Assembly (NCBI GenBank): GCA_026182355.1
Contig: JAPFBL010000003.1
Span: 1,178,001-1,242,000 of the forward strand
Direction: 5' to 3'
Length of the DNA: 64,000 nt
Origin: Hermatobates lingyangjiaoensis
Lineage: Eukaryota; Arthropoda; Insecta; Hemiptera; Hermatobatidae
The notes beneath the pieces were generated by a model that was not told where the DNA came from, did not search any database, and saw only the letters and a program-made list of their open reading frames with translations. Position numbers and translations under genes: made by a program. Positions within the stretch are counted from its first letter, which is position 1; the number at the start of each line of letters is the position of its first letter. Shown one piece after another: positions 45,787 to 56,110 of this stretch.

Positions 45787-46809
45787 GGTATCTCTGGCAC
45801 TGTCCAATTAATTATTGTACTCCGACAAATGAAAGTCTACCAGGTTACTGTATTCAATATTATGACCAACCAAAGAGGGCTCTGGACTTTACTGGATTCA
45901 ACAGTACTATACTTGGAGAGTCTCAAAAAATCGTTCAGACGTTTAACCCTTTAACTGCTAATGACCTATATATACGTCATACAATTATGCATCAGCAGTG
46001 CTAATTACGTATGTATACGTCAAAGCAAAACGGCCTACCACTGCGTTTGACGAATGTATACGTCATAGTTTTTTTTTTGGTATTCCATTGGAAATATCAT
46101 CTCAATGAATTATATTTGGTTTTCAACAATATTTTACCTGGGTCGAAAGTCTATTTAGGTAATTTTTATTATTGCAAAGAACGTCACACGGGCTACCTGC
46201 GGCATTGTATTGTGACCCCGCCTGGCCTAATCCGACCCTCGGATCCTTCCTTTATGAAGACCGTGGCAGACCTCTGCTTTAATGTTAATACATACCATTA
46301 AAGTAAGCATGTAACATTACATTTGTCTGTAAGTGATTACAAGACAATCCCTGTGATCACTTGTGCTCTGCTCCTTCCCTATTTATTCTCGTGTTGCTTG
46401 TGTTTTGACCCCGGCTTTCGATTTTGATTTCGAATTCACCGATTGAAAACGAGGAAAGAAAGGCTATTAAAAAAGATATTGTTAAAAATACCTGCGTTGA
46501 AAATTTTCAGTTATTTTAAAAGAAAAAATAGTTATAGCATTAAATATATTTATAGATACATATATTTATATATATATGTAATATCAATATGTAAAAGAAA
46601 AAAAACGTAAAATTTTAACTTTGCCCGTACAGGTGCAAAGCCCTGATAAAAAAAAGGATGGAAATTTTAGGTTCTTCAAAAAAAAAAAAAATTAGTACAG
46701 GGTAAAAAAATCATGTTTTGAAATTCAGTCTTCAAGAACATGAAGTGTTACTGTTGGCCGTAGTGAACGGGTTAAGGGTGTCAGTCAAGACAGAGTCCCA
46801 GTCAGCAGT
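45787..46809 (+). pseudogene. Exon-like frame split by a piggyBac-like element; CLIP-domain-like relic
   Basis: Without the insertion, the frame from 45787 to 45946 continues into 46776-46809 and stays open to AGC AGT, directly followed by GTAAGT, a strong splice donor at 46810. A possible acceptor AG precedes 45787. The peptide contains NYCTPTNESLPGYCIQYYD, which fits the start of a CLIP domain (C-x-TP...G-x-C), and the part after the insertion reads GVSQDRVPVSS. CLIP domains of arthropod serine proteases usually end in ...VPxVCC; here the positions expected to be Cys are Gln, Asp, Ser and Ser. The two Ser codons (AGC AGT) are each one base from Cys. The call is inference: probably a dead exon, or an unrelated real exon. 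Confidence 0.35.
45947..46771. mobile_element. piggyBac-like element (825 bp) at TTAA
   Basis: TTAA flanks both ends (45943-45946 and 46772-46775). The left end begins CCCTTTAACTGCTAATGACC and the right end, on the complementary strand, CCCGTTCACTACGGCC, matching the CCC-terminated inverted repeats of piggyBac elements. Three TATACGTCA motifs lie within 130 bp of the left end. No transposase was recognised; the 96-codon frame at 46011-46301 has no family resemblance. It sits inside the exon-like frame and breaks it. Confidence 0.75.
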
Positions 46810-47502
46810 GTAAGTAATTCAGTAGAAAATCCTTAGTTATGTTCCAACACTTCTTCTGGGGTTTGCCTCACATAAATGCACTTTTCTTGGAGCTGATAAA
46901 ACCCCAGTGAAATTGTCAAAAAAAGTACCACTATTTCGTATTGAGATACTTTCCTAAATGATAAATACAGTGGACGCCACTTAATGTAATAGCGGATAAT
47001 GTTAGCAATCGGTTAATATTATAGAAATTTCTGATCCCCACCCCAACATATAATACGCATTACAAAGATATCGCTTATTGTGATCAGAACATTTATTGTT
47101 ATCGTTTTTTTTCTCAACCTGGGGACTATTTTTCGTTGAGTTCAGCTTCAGCATAAATGTCCAGTGAGAAGTTCTTGTTCGAGAATCCCGATTTTAACTC
47201 TCGTAAAGCAGGAGATAAGATTTCATTATTTCAATGCTCGTCTTCGGTTTTCTGCTTTTTTAACTGCCGCCTAAAACACTCAGTTTCAATTACTGCTAAC
47301 AGACTACGAGGTGTGACAAACAATCTGACGCAAAGAGTTTTATTATATCTTTCTTTTATTTATTATATATTATATCTTTCTTATTTGAAAATAAATGCTA
47401 TAAAACTGGTTTTTATATTTTATAAGAAATCGAAGCTTGTTCCATGGAAAGGCTCCGTGGCAATGACTTTTTTGTTTTTATTGATTTTCTTATCCCTTCA
47501 AG

Positions 47503-47589
47503 ATCAAGAGACGCAAATATTTTAGGATCAAAGAAAAAGCTGAAATTTTAGAGAGCTATGATAAGCTGAATAATATGAGGGCAACGTGA
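47503..47589 (+). pseudogene. Tigger/pogo transposase N-terminal helix-turn-helix relic
   Basis: The frame reads IKRRKYFRIKEKAEILESY followed by DKLNNMRAT and a stop at 47587-47589. This resembles the start of the psq/CENP-B-type DNA-binding domain of pogo-family transposases (KR.KYLTIKEKVEILE.YDKL). Only the first helices remain. The frame then breaks and the C-terminal tail (47591-47860) follows at once, so about 300 residues with the DDE catalytic core have been lost. Confidence 0.6.
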
Positions 47590-47590
47590 G

Positions 47591-47860
47591 GTGGCAAAGT
47601 TATCGGAGAGTGGCGTCTGCGATGTTGTTACAAAGGCTAGGGAGAATAAAGTAGGCAGTGACTATGAAGCAGAGGATGATCAACCAGCAGTCTTCATTCC
47701 AACAAATAAGGAAATGCGGGAAGCTTTTCGTGAGCTATGGCTTGAACTACAAAATAGATCTTCTGAGTTTAAGCTTCACTATGAGTACGAGTCTTTTATA
47801 AATAATTTCCTGAGAAAAGACGTGAAGCAGACAAAGATGGATGATTTCCTAAAGAAATAA
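47591..47860 (+). pseudogene. Tigger/pogo transposase C-terminal tail relic
   Basis: An 89-codon frame ends FLRKDVKQTKMDDFLKK before TAA, the typical end of Tigger-type transposases (...KQT.I.DFFKK). The middle is acidic (DYEAEDDQPAVFIP), as is common in this tail. There is no start codon of its own in good context and no catalytic triad. It directly follows the helix-turn-helix relic, so the element arose by internal deletion. Confidence 0.6.
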
Positions 47861-48042
47861 CTTACTGTATTGCTTATAGTTTAAATAGTATAACTATAAT
47901 CTATAGTTTTGCTACACCTATTGCTTTAGTCTCATGAATGGTAAAATGGTAATTTCCATTTTTTCAGTTAATGTTATCAATCGGTTATTGTTATCCCTTT
48001 TGGTGTTTACAAAAGTGATTACATTAAATGGCGTCCACTGTA

Positions 48043-49097
48043 TTTGTGATTGGTTTGTAACACAAAAAGATTGAAAGTTTGACAAAATACATGTACAATT
48101 ATATCAACTTTCAAAGTTTAATTTCAAAATTATTGTTTATAATTTTACTGAAATATAAACGAGTAAATTATGTAAGGACCAAGAGATTTATATAACACAT
48201 GCCTTATTATTAAGAGTAAACTTTAGTATTGAATTTGCAAAAAAAAAAGCAAATAAATTGCATCATCAATCATAAAACATATTCAATCTTACTGAATGAA
48301 AACTAATCAATATTGAATTCCATGAAAAAGCAGGTACCAACTAATAGAGGAAGTAGATTTTAATTTATTTAATGCTTTTAGCAGTGAAATGAAAATAAGT
48401 ATCTGTTATGTACTTATTTCTTCAATGAATACATATTTCCTAAATCACTTTCAGAAAAAGAACTACCCGAATTAAAGAGAATAAATAAAAAAGTAGTATT
48501 ATTAGCGTTATGAACATAATTATACTTTTATTATCTTTTAAACTCGTCTGGTATATTGAACTCTTTATATGAATTGAGATCTTTACAGAGTAAATATTTC
48601 CGTCAATTTAATATATCGGTGTACTACAAGGCAAATACTTTATGATGTAAGATTAACTCATCATAAACCTTTCCTTTATTCAATAAAATATGATTTCGAT
48701 TGAAGCACATTATACTCGTGTTCACATTTGTGCTGATTGAAATGTTTCATATTACTAGCAGAAGAGAAGATGTAGATCATAGCCTACGTAAAAAGGCCAG
48801 CCTTGACCTTTTTTACCAGAATTAAAAATATAATCCAGCAAGATTGAATACATAATGGCTATCCAAATAATGTTATAATTAAGACTATTTCAAGTGCAAA
48901 CAAGTTTCTGATATCACAAATTCTCATGTCATATATGTTGCCTATGAGGCAACAACATTATTAGGATTAGTCATTATTAATTAGTCATTATTAATTAAGC
49001 CATTAACATTTCCTGTTTTACACATAATAAAATGGGAGGTCAGAACAAGCTACTACTTTCAATATCTGCTACTATTAGCAAGCATGGTAATCGTTAG
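48043..49097. other. AT-rich spacer, nothing firm
   Basis: A small hairpin GTTGCC-TATGA-GGCAAC lies near 48949-48965 and a repeated TTAGTCATTATTAATT near 48967-48997. No gene was seen. Confidence 0.5.
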
Positions 49098-49202
49098 GCT
49101 ACCATGATTCCAGGCCAGTTCGAATAACAGCAGCCACAATTTCTTTAGGTAAGCTCATTATTACTGGAGCATCCTGACCTAAGGAAAATAATCTAACCAC
49201 GA

Positions 49203-50172
49203 GTGCACCATGACCTTAGGAAAACTGCTAAACACTAGACAACACTAATCCTAAACAAGTTCAAATACTTGCTGCACACACTTACCATTAAGTTTACGTG
49301 ACCTTATGAAAGTACTACAGGACCACCATGACCTTAGGCAAAATGCTAAACACTAGACAACACTAATCCTAAACAAGCTCAAATACCTGCTGCACACACT
49401 TACCATTAAGTTTACGTGACCTTATGAAAGTACTACAGGACCACCATGACCTTAGGCAAACTGCTAAACACTAGACAACACTAATCCTAAACAAGCTCAA
49501 ATACCTGCTGCACACACTTACCATTAAGTTTACATGACCTTATGGAAGTACTACAGGACCACCATGACCTTAGGCAAACTGCTAAACACTAGACAGCACT
49601 AATCCGAAACATGCTCAAATACCTGCTGCACACACTTACCATTAAGTTTACGTGACCTTATAGAAGTACTATAGGACCACCATGACCTTAGGTAAACTGC
49701 TAAACACTAGACAGCACTAATCCGAAACATGCTCAAATACCTGCTGCACACACTTACCATTAAGTTTACGTGACCTTATGAAGTACTACAGGACCACCAT
49801 GACCTTAGGCAAACTGCTAAACACTAGACAGCACTAATCCGAAACATGCTCAAATACCTGCTGCACACACTTGCCATTAAGTTTACGTGACCTTATAGAA
49901 GTACTACAGGACCACCATAACCTTAGGTAAACTGCTAAACACTAGACAGCACTAATCCTAAACAAGCTCAAATACCTGCTGCACACACTTACCATTAAGT
50001 TTACGTGACCTTATGGAAGTACTACAGGACCACCATGACCTTAGGTAAACTGCTAAACACTAGACAACACTAATCCTAAACAAGCTCAAATACCTGCTGC
50101 ACACACTTACCATTAAGTTTACGTGACCTTATTGAAGTACTACAGGACCACCATGACCTTAGGTAAACTATT
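49203..50172. repeat. 118 bp satellite array (8 full units)
   Basis: Units start at 49203, 49321, 49439, 49557, 49675, 49792, 49910 and 50028, with a partial unit at 50146. The period is 118 bp, or 117 where one base is lost. Each unit runs from GACCACCATGACCTTAGG through CTAAACACTAGACA and CAAGCTCAAATACCTGCTGC to GTTTACGTGACCTTAT. Variants such as CCGAAACATGCTC are shared by three neighbouring units, a sign of local homogenisation. Eroded unit-like sequence flanks the array at about 49098-49200 and 50221-50270. Confidence 0.95.
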
Positions 50173-50399
50173 TTCTCTAGACCAGCAGGATCGTGAAAAG
50201 AAACTTGTAATACAGAACATCTAAAAACTAAAACAAGCTCATATATTAGTGCATCACTCTCACCTGTTTTATATATATGAAAATCTTTTAATAATTTCTG
50301 ATACACATAAACTAGTCACAGATTATCCACTAGCTATGGTTTTCATTGAAATGTTTCAAATGGTATTCTTACAATTAGATTTGTTATGTAGTATAAGTG

Positions 50400-50705
50400 G
50401 GTTGCATGCCCTGATAGAAGAGTGGGAAGCTTGTGATTGAGCTGAGGGTGGAATTGGTCCTCTGTGCCCCACAGCCTGTAAATCATTTAACGATAAGGGT
50501 TACCTGGAGCTATCAGGCCTTCCCTAAATCACATGCCCGCCGCCTGTAATAAATCCCACGTCTTACTTTACCCTGATTTACATAGATATTACCCCGGCTC
50601 CTGACAATCCTATTGATACCTGCTGTGACAACTACCACCCTCTGCGTCGAAAAACTAATCTCGCTCCCCATTGTATCATAACTCTATAGAAATACTCTTC
50701 ACTGT
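50400..50705. other. GC-richer island, possible conserved noncoding element
   Basis: Complex sequence with GTAAATCATTTAACGATAAG, GCCCGCCGCCTGTAATAAAT and CCTGATTTACATAGAT. Hox/TALE-like cores are frequent. No long frame stands out. The following 50706-51939 is ordinary AT-rich spacer. Confidence 0.3.
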
Positions 50706-51939
50706 CATGCAAATGTCTCTGCTTACATCAAAAGCATAATACCCCAAGATATATCATTTAATTCAGACCAAATGCTTATAGAAACTATTCAATAAACAGT
50801 TAAGAATTATTTCATGCGTATTTACACCTATATAATATTTTCTAAAACACTTTAAAAAAAATCACTCCATTACAGCCAACATCATTTACTATGAGTTATT
50901 GTTTTACCCTTAGAATACACTTCTGAAATAAAATTGATTCGAAGGTTTTGTTGCATTCACATGTTTAAATTTCATGCAAGCTGTCTATAAAGATATAGCA
51001 ATTATGATGATGTTTCTCTATGTACGTGGGTTGGATGTTTTTTTTACAAGTAGCTTGTGATCATACCAATTGTTGGAAGCCACTAAGAACGAAGAAGCTA
51101 TCATTAATTACGTCTAGAAGAATTTAAGTCAGTGACATTTTGGATCATCTCTACGTTTAATTCTGTAAAAGTTAGAACCTATAAAAGGATATTCAAATTT
51201 ATAGCAAAATATTCAGATTAAAATAGTTAAAAACAAATGACTTCAAAGAAATCTGAAAACAGATATTGCATAATAAATTTTATTTTGCACAATTTTCTTC
51301 GAAAATATTTTTGCCTGTGAAGTCATTTTTGGTCACAAAATCTTAAAAATGACTGTGTAAAGAAGCGTTTGCTATAGGTTAGATTTTGTTATTCACCAGT
51401 CAGTGTGTGTTCCCCCAGCATGTATTATATTATTTGTGTTCATTTTAACAGCAGATAAAGTTTTATTCATCTTTATTTGATTCAACTGGTAATGTTTGCA
51501 ACTATTAAGTTAATTAATAGGATTTTTTTCCAACAGCTACACTTATAGGATTTGACTTTTAATGCTGACCAAGAGGCAGAATGTTTGGATGTTTTTTATT
51601 TGACAGGTACTTTTGATTGTAACAATTTCTAATTCAATTGAAGTTTGCTTAGATACTTTGCATAAGAAAGTCACAAATGAGGTATACCACTAAATTAAAC
51701 TAAAATAATTACAAATGTAATTATTATTACTATAGTTTTATGATTGAAACTGGTGTGAGTTGCTGGTTATAAGATTGCAAGGAAAATTGTTTTATTTGTT
51801 AATAATATAGATATTCAAAGCAAAGGTGTAATCAGAAAAAAGGAAAAATGTTGTGTTTAGAATGCAGTGAGAGGAAATTGGATGAAAGTGTCAGCTGATC
51901 TAGACTGTAGCCTTATTTAAAATCGGATTTAACTGGAAA

Positions 51940-52080
51940 AGGATTTCTTGTGCATCCAAACGGATAATGCTTCGTGGGCGCTCGTGCCGCCCACAAGCCG
52001 AATTTATGTTCCACTAAAGTTCCTTCCGTGGTTATCTCGGCTTGGGATAAGCGTTATTGATACCTTATAGCCTTCCCTAC
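51940..52080. other. GC-richer island with a strong hairpin
   Basis: GTGGGCG (51974-51980) pairs with CGCCCAC (51988-51994) across a 7-base loop within a GC-richer stretch. The frame at 52095-52316 just downstream is not recognised. Function unknown. Confidence 0.25.
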
Positions 52081-52723
52081 TCCCAGATAGAAAATTGTTT
52101 TCTCTTCCCATACTTCGGGTAACTACCATCTTCTCTAAATTAAGTGTTTACCATTTACTCGTGGTCTCAATATTACTTCGGGACGTCACCCATCCGCCTT
52201 GCTTTATGCAGTACAGACTCTTATGTGATTTCCCTTCATTAGTGTTTCCAATATCAACATCACAAAAATTACTAAAACTATCTGATTTTAAGTACTGGCA
52301 TCACAAATTTTTTTAAAATACTCTAGAAATCTGAAGTTTTTTATATAACATTGTTATATTTTTCTAAATAAATCAAAGGTTTACATTTTACGGTAATATG
52401 TTTATTTTAAGTTTAAAATTATTAAAGAATTTCTCTGATTTAAACATCTTCAGATGAACCACTACATCATCTATGATGGCCATACTGACAGTTGTTCTAT
52501 TAATTCTACAATTAATATATTTGCCCACTATAACTGATCTTATGACTAATGTTCTTTTCATGTCACTAAGTAAAAAATCTGGAGTTATCTATACTCTATT
52601 TTTACAATAAGTAAACATAATATTGAAATCTTGAGTATCAATTTAGTTTTGGTATATTTTAATCAGGTTATCGTATAAGCACATTATCAAACTGTGGAAA
52701 AGTACTATCAATCTAATAGTTAA

Positions 52724-52969
52724 ATACATGCATCTTGTTAATACCACTGAGGTTAGTATGATTTCTATTACAAATAGGTAAAACCGTCATACCTCGTAAG
52801 ATGACTATGGAGTCGTTGGAGCGCTTTCGGACGTTGTTCATCTTCGATCGCAACAAACCTCCGCGATCGGGGTTTGTTGTGATGGAAGATGGACAACCTC
52901 CGAAAGCGCTCCAACGACTCCAGGATCATCTTACGAGGTATGACGGTTTTACCTATTTCTAATATAAAT
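52724..52969. mobile_element. Foldback element, long copy
   Basis: Shares the left shoulder and arm with 14953-15121, but the arms are about 90-100 bp. The left runs from about 52764 to 52858 and the right from about 52865 to 52969. The inner arm carries GGAGTCGTTGGAGCGCTTTC and CATCTTC, absent from the short copy. Arms differ at several positions (for example GACTATGG against GATCCTGG) but remain strongly complementary. The loop is only a few bases around CGATCGGGG. Frames across it, such as 52768-53040 on the minus strand, are artefacts. Confidence 0.75.
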
Positions 52970-53929
52970 CTAATAATTAACCAGTTTAGTGATTTAAGTT
53001 GTTTAATTTCGGAAAAATGTTTTTTATCAGTTATAACCAACTTGAAACTATTGACCTAGAACAACCTATTATGTTATTATTGTTATAACATAACAATAAT
53101 AGAATTATTATTATTAAGTTGAAGCCTCAGCCCTCATGCATCTGCTTATTCATTTGACTCTTACATGTTTTTCATGTTTAGTCTTTCATCTGAGAAGACA
53201 CTAACGTTTATACATACATCTGAGAGTTTTAATTAGTATATTTAATCCAAGAGACTTTGAGGCTAACTTTCTCTCTCCTTCAGAAAGTTTCAAAGACTGC
53301 TTTAGCTGAATTTATAATCAGACTAGTCTTCTTTATCCATATGCCACCAGTGTGGGAAGCATGCATTATAAGACCAAAGTCAATAACAGTGCCATAATAA
53401 CAAGACCATCAGTAAATATGTGCATATCATTGATAAGCTTGATTATTTAGAGTATCTAGTCGTCAGGCACAACTAATTACCTGAACAGAGTGATAGCACA
53501 TCTCCCTGATGTTGCCTTTGGTTGACCCAATTTTCATTGTGGTAGATCCCATCCTCCACTAATTCAACTGGCTCTAAATTGTTTTAATTTATTGTATAGT
53601 TCTTGGATTTAAATATCTACATATTAGTTTTGATTCAATTGATTCTACAAAATATGTTATCAACAGTCCTTCAGTTTCCAACAAGCAGTCCAATGTTATT
53701 ATTTAAATATGTAAGGGTTTTTTTGTCTTTAACTAATGTTTTTTTTAGAACTGACTATTGATTTGGCATTCTAGCGTGTTTATTGTCTCTATGATTTTTT
53801 GAAATACATTGCGATCTATAGTTAACCATTTATCATAAAAAAAATTCTTGAAACGATAAATGTTACAACATAGTTATAACATTTAATTATAAATATAGTC
53901 ATTGAAATTGTGAAAAATTGTACATTTTA
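52970..53929. other. AT-rich spacer
   Basis: A hairpin TATTATTGTTAT-AAC-ATAACAATAATA lies near 53076-53102. Nothing else was recognised. Confidence 0.5.
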
Positions 53930-54250
53930 AGGATAAAATTGGTTTTTGGGTTACTGGAAATGTTTAACTTTTCATTTAATGCTACTGTTACTTTCAAAAT
54001 AGTTCCAAAGCTTGAAAACTCTAGAATTATTAGATTAAGAGAAAAAAATGTCTAAAATCTCATTTTGAAAAAAAAGTAGTTTCACAAGATGGAATATTGT
54101 CCAAAAACTATATAGTACTTCATATTATAAGGGTTGGTTTTCGGTGAAATATGAATTTGATCAATCAAACGATATGACCTATAGGGAACCCACACATTTT
54201 TGGGCACTCACAAACTAAAACACAATAACTAGATAAAAAGTTGGAGTTGG
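53930..54250 (+). repeat. Family R, 3' half, copy 3 (diverged)
   Basis: Shares AACTCTAGAATTATTAG, the AAAAAAGTAGTTTC block, TTTGATCAATCAAACG and ACCCACAC with copies 1, 2 and 4. The terminal palindrome is lost. Confidence 0.55.
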
Positions 54251-54499
54251 GAAATTTGAGAAAATAATAAATATGTAATGCATTGATATTGGCATAACAT
54301 AAAGGATTTTGTGAAAAAATTATCATATTATTTCAATTAAAGAATCATGCTTTGACAGTATCCTATAGAACATGAAAAAATGTCCAAACCATGTAAAAAT
54401 CGTTGGTCAAAGAGGTTTGGGAAGAGAAAAGTTGAATCCCTCCTTGGTCATTTCCCTGTCAGGAAAGGGGTTATTTTTTTCTAAACTACAGAGATAAAA

Positions 54500-54655
54500 A
54501 TGGAAGTTGAATGGGAAGTGGGGCGAATGTGCAAGTGACAGAAATGAATGGCAGGACTTTATAGCGGTGGTCCACTGCCAACCCTGCTGGCTCGAGTTCA
54601 ACCTCACAGCTTGCGGTGGACGTGTTCATCCTATATTCAGATTTGCTCTTAAACC
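54500..54655. other. GC-richer island, possible conserved noncoding element
   Basis: A complex stretch around CACTGCCAACCCTGCTGGCT with overlapping open frames on both strands and no recognisable peptide. Confidence 0.25.
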
Positions 54656-54959
54656 TATTAAGAAGCAAAGAAACCCACTATCGAGATATTTCCAACCATT
54701 TATAGCCTCTTACCTAGTCACATCAAGTAATGGTTAAAGAAATCGCTGGTATTAAAGTTTATTATAGTATAAATTCCAAATATAACTTTATTAATATCAG
54801 AATAAGTATTCACTCAACATATTAAATATCATAGACCAGTCTAATTCTAGCAAGCTGGAGTAGTAAGAGCACACTTTTACTTTACGCTGGCTCACCACCA
54901 ATAAATCTATCTGATGTAGATAGATAAAAATTATGTATCTACTAGACTATCAAGATCTT

Positions 54960-55046
54960 AGTCACACTATTAACGACTGGACCACTTTGATTCTAGGCAA
55001 GCTCAAATACCAGGACTGCATTTTTACTTTAAGCAAGTTCATGATT
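54960..55046. repeat. Diverged relative of the 118 bp satellite
   Basis: GGACCACTTTGATTCTAGGC then AAGCTCAAATACCAGGACTG parallels GACCACCATGACCTTAGGC and CAAGCTCAAATACCTGCTGC of the array at 49203, but with intervening sequence lost. A second echo (TTTAAGCAAGTTCATGATTC) follows. Confidence 0.45.
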
Positions 55047-55074
55047 CTCACTTGATATTTAAATATCAAGTGAG
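55047..55074. repeat. Perfect 28 bp palindrome
   Basis: The half-site CTCACTTGATATTT is followed at once by its exact complement. It lies directly at the left edge of the SINE target duplication (55073-55083). Confidence 0.9.
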
Positions 55075-55083
55075 GTCTATGCA

Positions 55084-55398
55084 GGGGCCGCCAGGTTGGC
55101 ACAGGGGTTTTACGTACTCACCTCTGGGCTTGTAGTCCGGGGTTCCATCCCCACCTTTATTCACGCGGGAGGTGAATTAATCTGAGTACGTCGTCCATTG
55201 TAGAGGATGTTAAGCCGTCTATACCGAGCCAGTACGATGAAGGTACTCGTTAAAGATCCCTACTCGAAGTGCACTTGGGTTAGGAAAAATTTAGGACTCC
55301 CAATGTAGAATCTATAAAATCACCGATCAAACAAAAAGTCGGTAAACGGCTGACGTTAACACCCGCTAGGGGATCGGTTTAAGCAATAAAATAAAAAA
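55084..55398 (+). mobile_element. tRNA-derived SINE (about 315 bp) with TSD
   Basis: Flanked by near-identical 11 bp repeats AGGTCTATGCA (55073-55083) and AGGTCTATGTA (55399-55409). The head has an A-box-like TTGGCACAGGGG at about 55096 and a B-box GGTTCCATCCC at 55141, the internal RNA polymerase III promoter of a tRNA-derived SINE. A long tRNA-unrelated body follows, including GATGTTAAGCCGTC and GTTAAAGATCCC, and the 3' end is A-rich (AATAAAATAAAAAA). It looks complete from end to end. The family name is not known. Confidence 0.85.
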
Positions 55399-55482
55399 AG
55401 GTCTATGTAAGATTTTTATTCCAATTTTAGAATTTCGTTTTGTTGTGAATATAGTAATTTTTCTTTCATCTTTTATTGTGAT

Positions 55483-55509
55483 TATATATATATATATATA
55501 TATATATAC
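55483..55509. repeat. (TA)n microsatellite
   Basis: About 13 uninterrupted TA units in AT-rich DNA. Confidence 0.95.
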
Positions 55510-55839
55510 ATTGTTATATAACATTATAATTATATACATATTATACGTTCTTATGAAATATATTAATGGATAATATGGTGGATGATATTGTACATGCATT
55601 ATATGTGATTGTGTTAATATGATTTGTAGTAGCAGGTAAAGTTGAATGAAAAAACTTTATTATGTCATAGAGTTGTACGTTAAAAAAACGGTTTCAATAT
55701 TCTAATATTAGTCGTAATGAAGGAAATCTGAAGAGGGAGCCTGAGACAGTGTGTCAAACGACAATATCCTATGCATTTAGTGTGTTTCTTTATAATAGGT
55801 GCATTTTTGGTTTATGCATGGGTATATATGGTGGTTGTG

Positions 55840-56110
55840 GATTGTTTGGACAGTCAATGTTCACGACAATTGGAAATAGAAAAGCTAATCCTTGCCGAGG
55901 GTGACAGAGTTGATCCGGCCGTAGTATTTCCTATACACCACCACCAAGGGCTAAGCTTCTCTTTGTCCAGTCTATCTCTATCTCACTCGCACTTCACGTT
56001 TCAACATCCTCTCTCTCTGTAGTTGCTATAAATTGGCACAATTGCTCCAATATCTGGGTCCTTCTTCACTAACAACATTGGACTGTCACCAGCTGTGTTT
56101 TCAGCTTTCC
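55840..56110. other. GC-richer island, possible conserved noncoding element
   Basis: Complex sequence with GCCGAGGGTGACAGAGTTGA and a CT-rich tract. An 83-codon frame (55771-56022) overlaps but ends in a Ser/Leu/His-rich, low-complexity tail that reflects the CT tract. Not called as coding. Confidence 0.25.

Larger units (their letters stand above)
46968..48040 (+). mobile_element. Tigger/pogo-like DNA transposon (1073 bp), internally deleted
   Basis: Inverted ends CAGTGGACGCCACTTAATGT (left) and CAGTGGACGCCATTTAATGT (right, complementary strand) are flanked by TA on both sides (46966-46967 and 48041-48042), the target of Tc1/mariner/pogo elements. Further inside, GCAATCGGTTAATATTA on the left mirrors the right-hand sequence. 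The element keeps only the two ends of its transposase gene. Confidence 0.85.

Noticed and set aside
47157..47525. 122-codon frame, the longest in the window
   Set aside because: It lies inside the Tigger-like element, has low-complexity Phe/Leu/Tyr-rich parts and runs in a different frame from the transposase relics.
49203..50172. CRISPR-like regularly spaced repeats
   Set aside because: The whole 118 bp unit is repeated with no unique spacers, and the window is eukaryotic. It is a satellite.
52768..53040. 90-codon minus-strand frame
   Set aside because: It is produced by the inverted arms of the foldback element.
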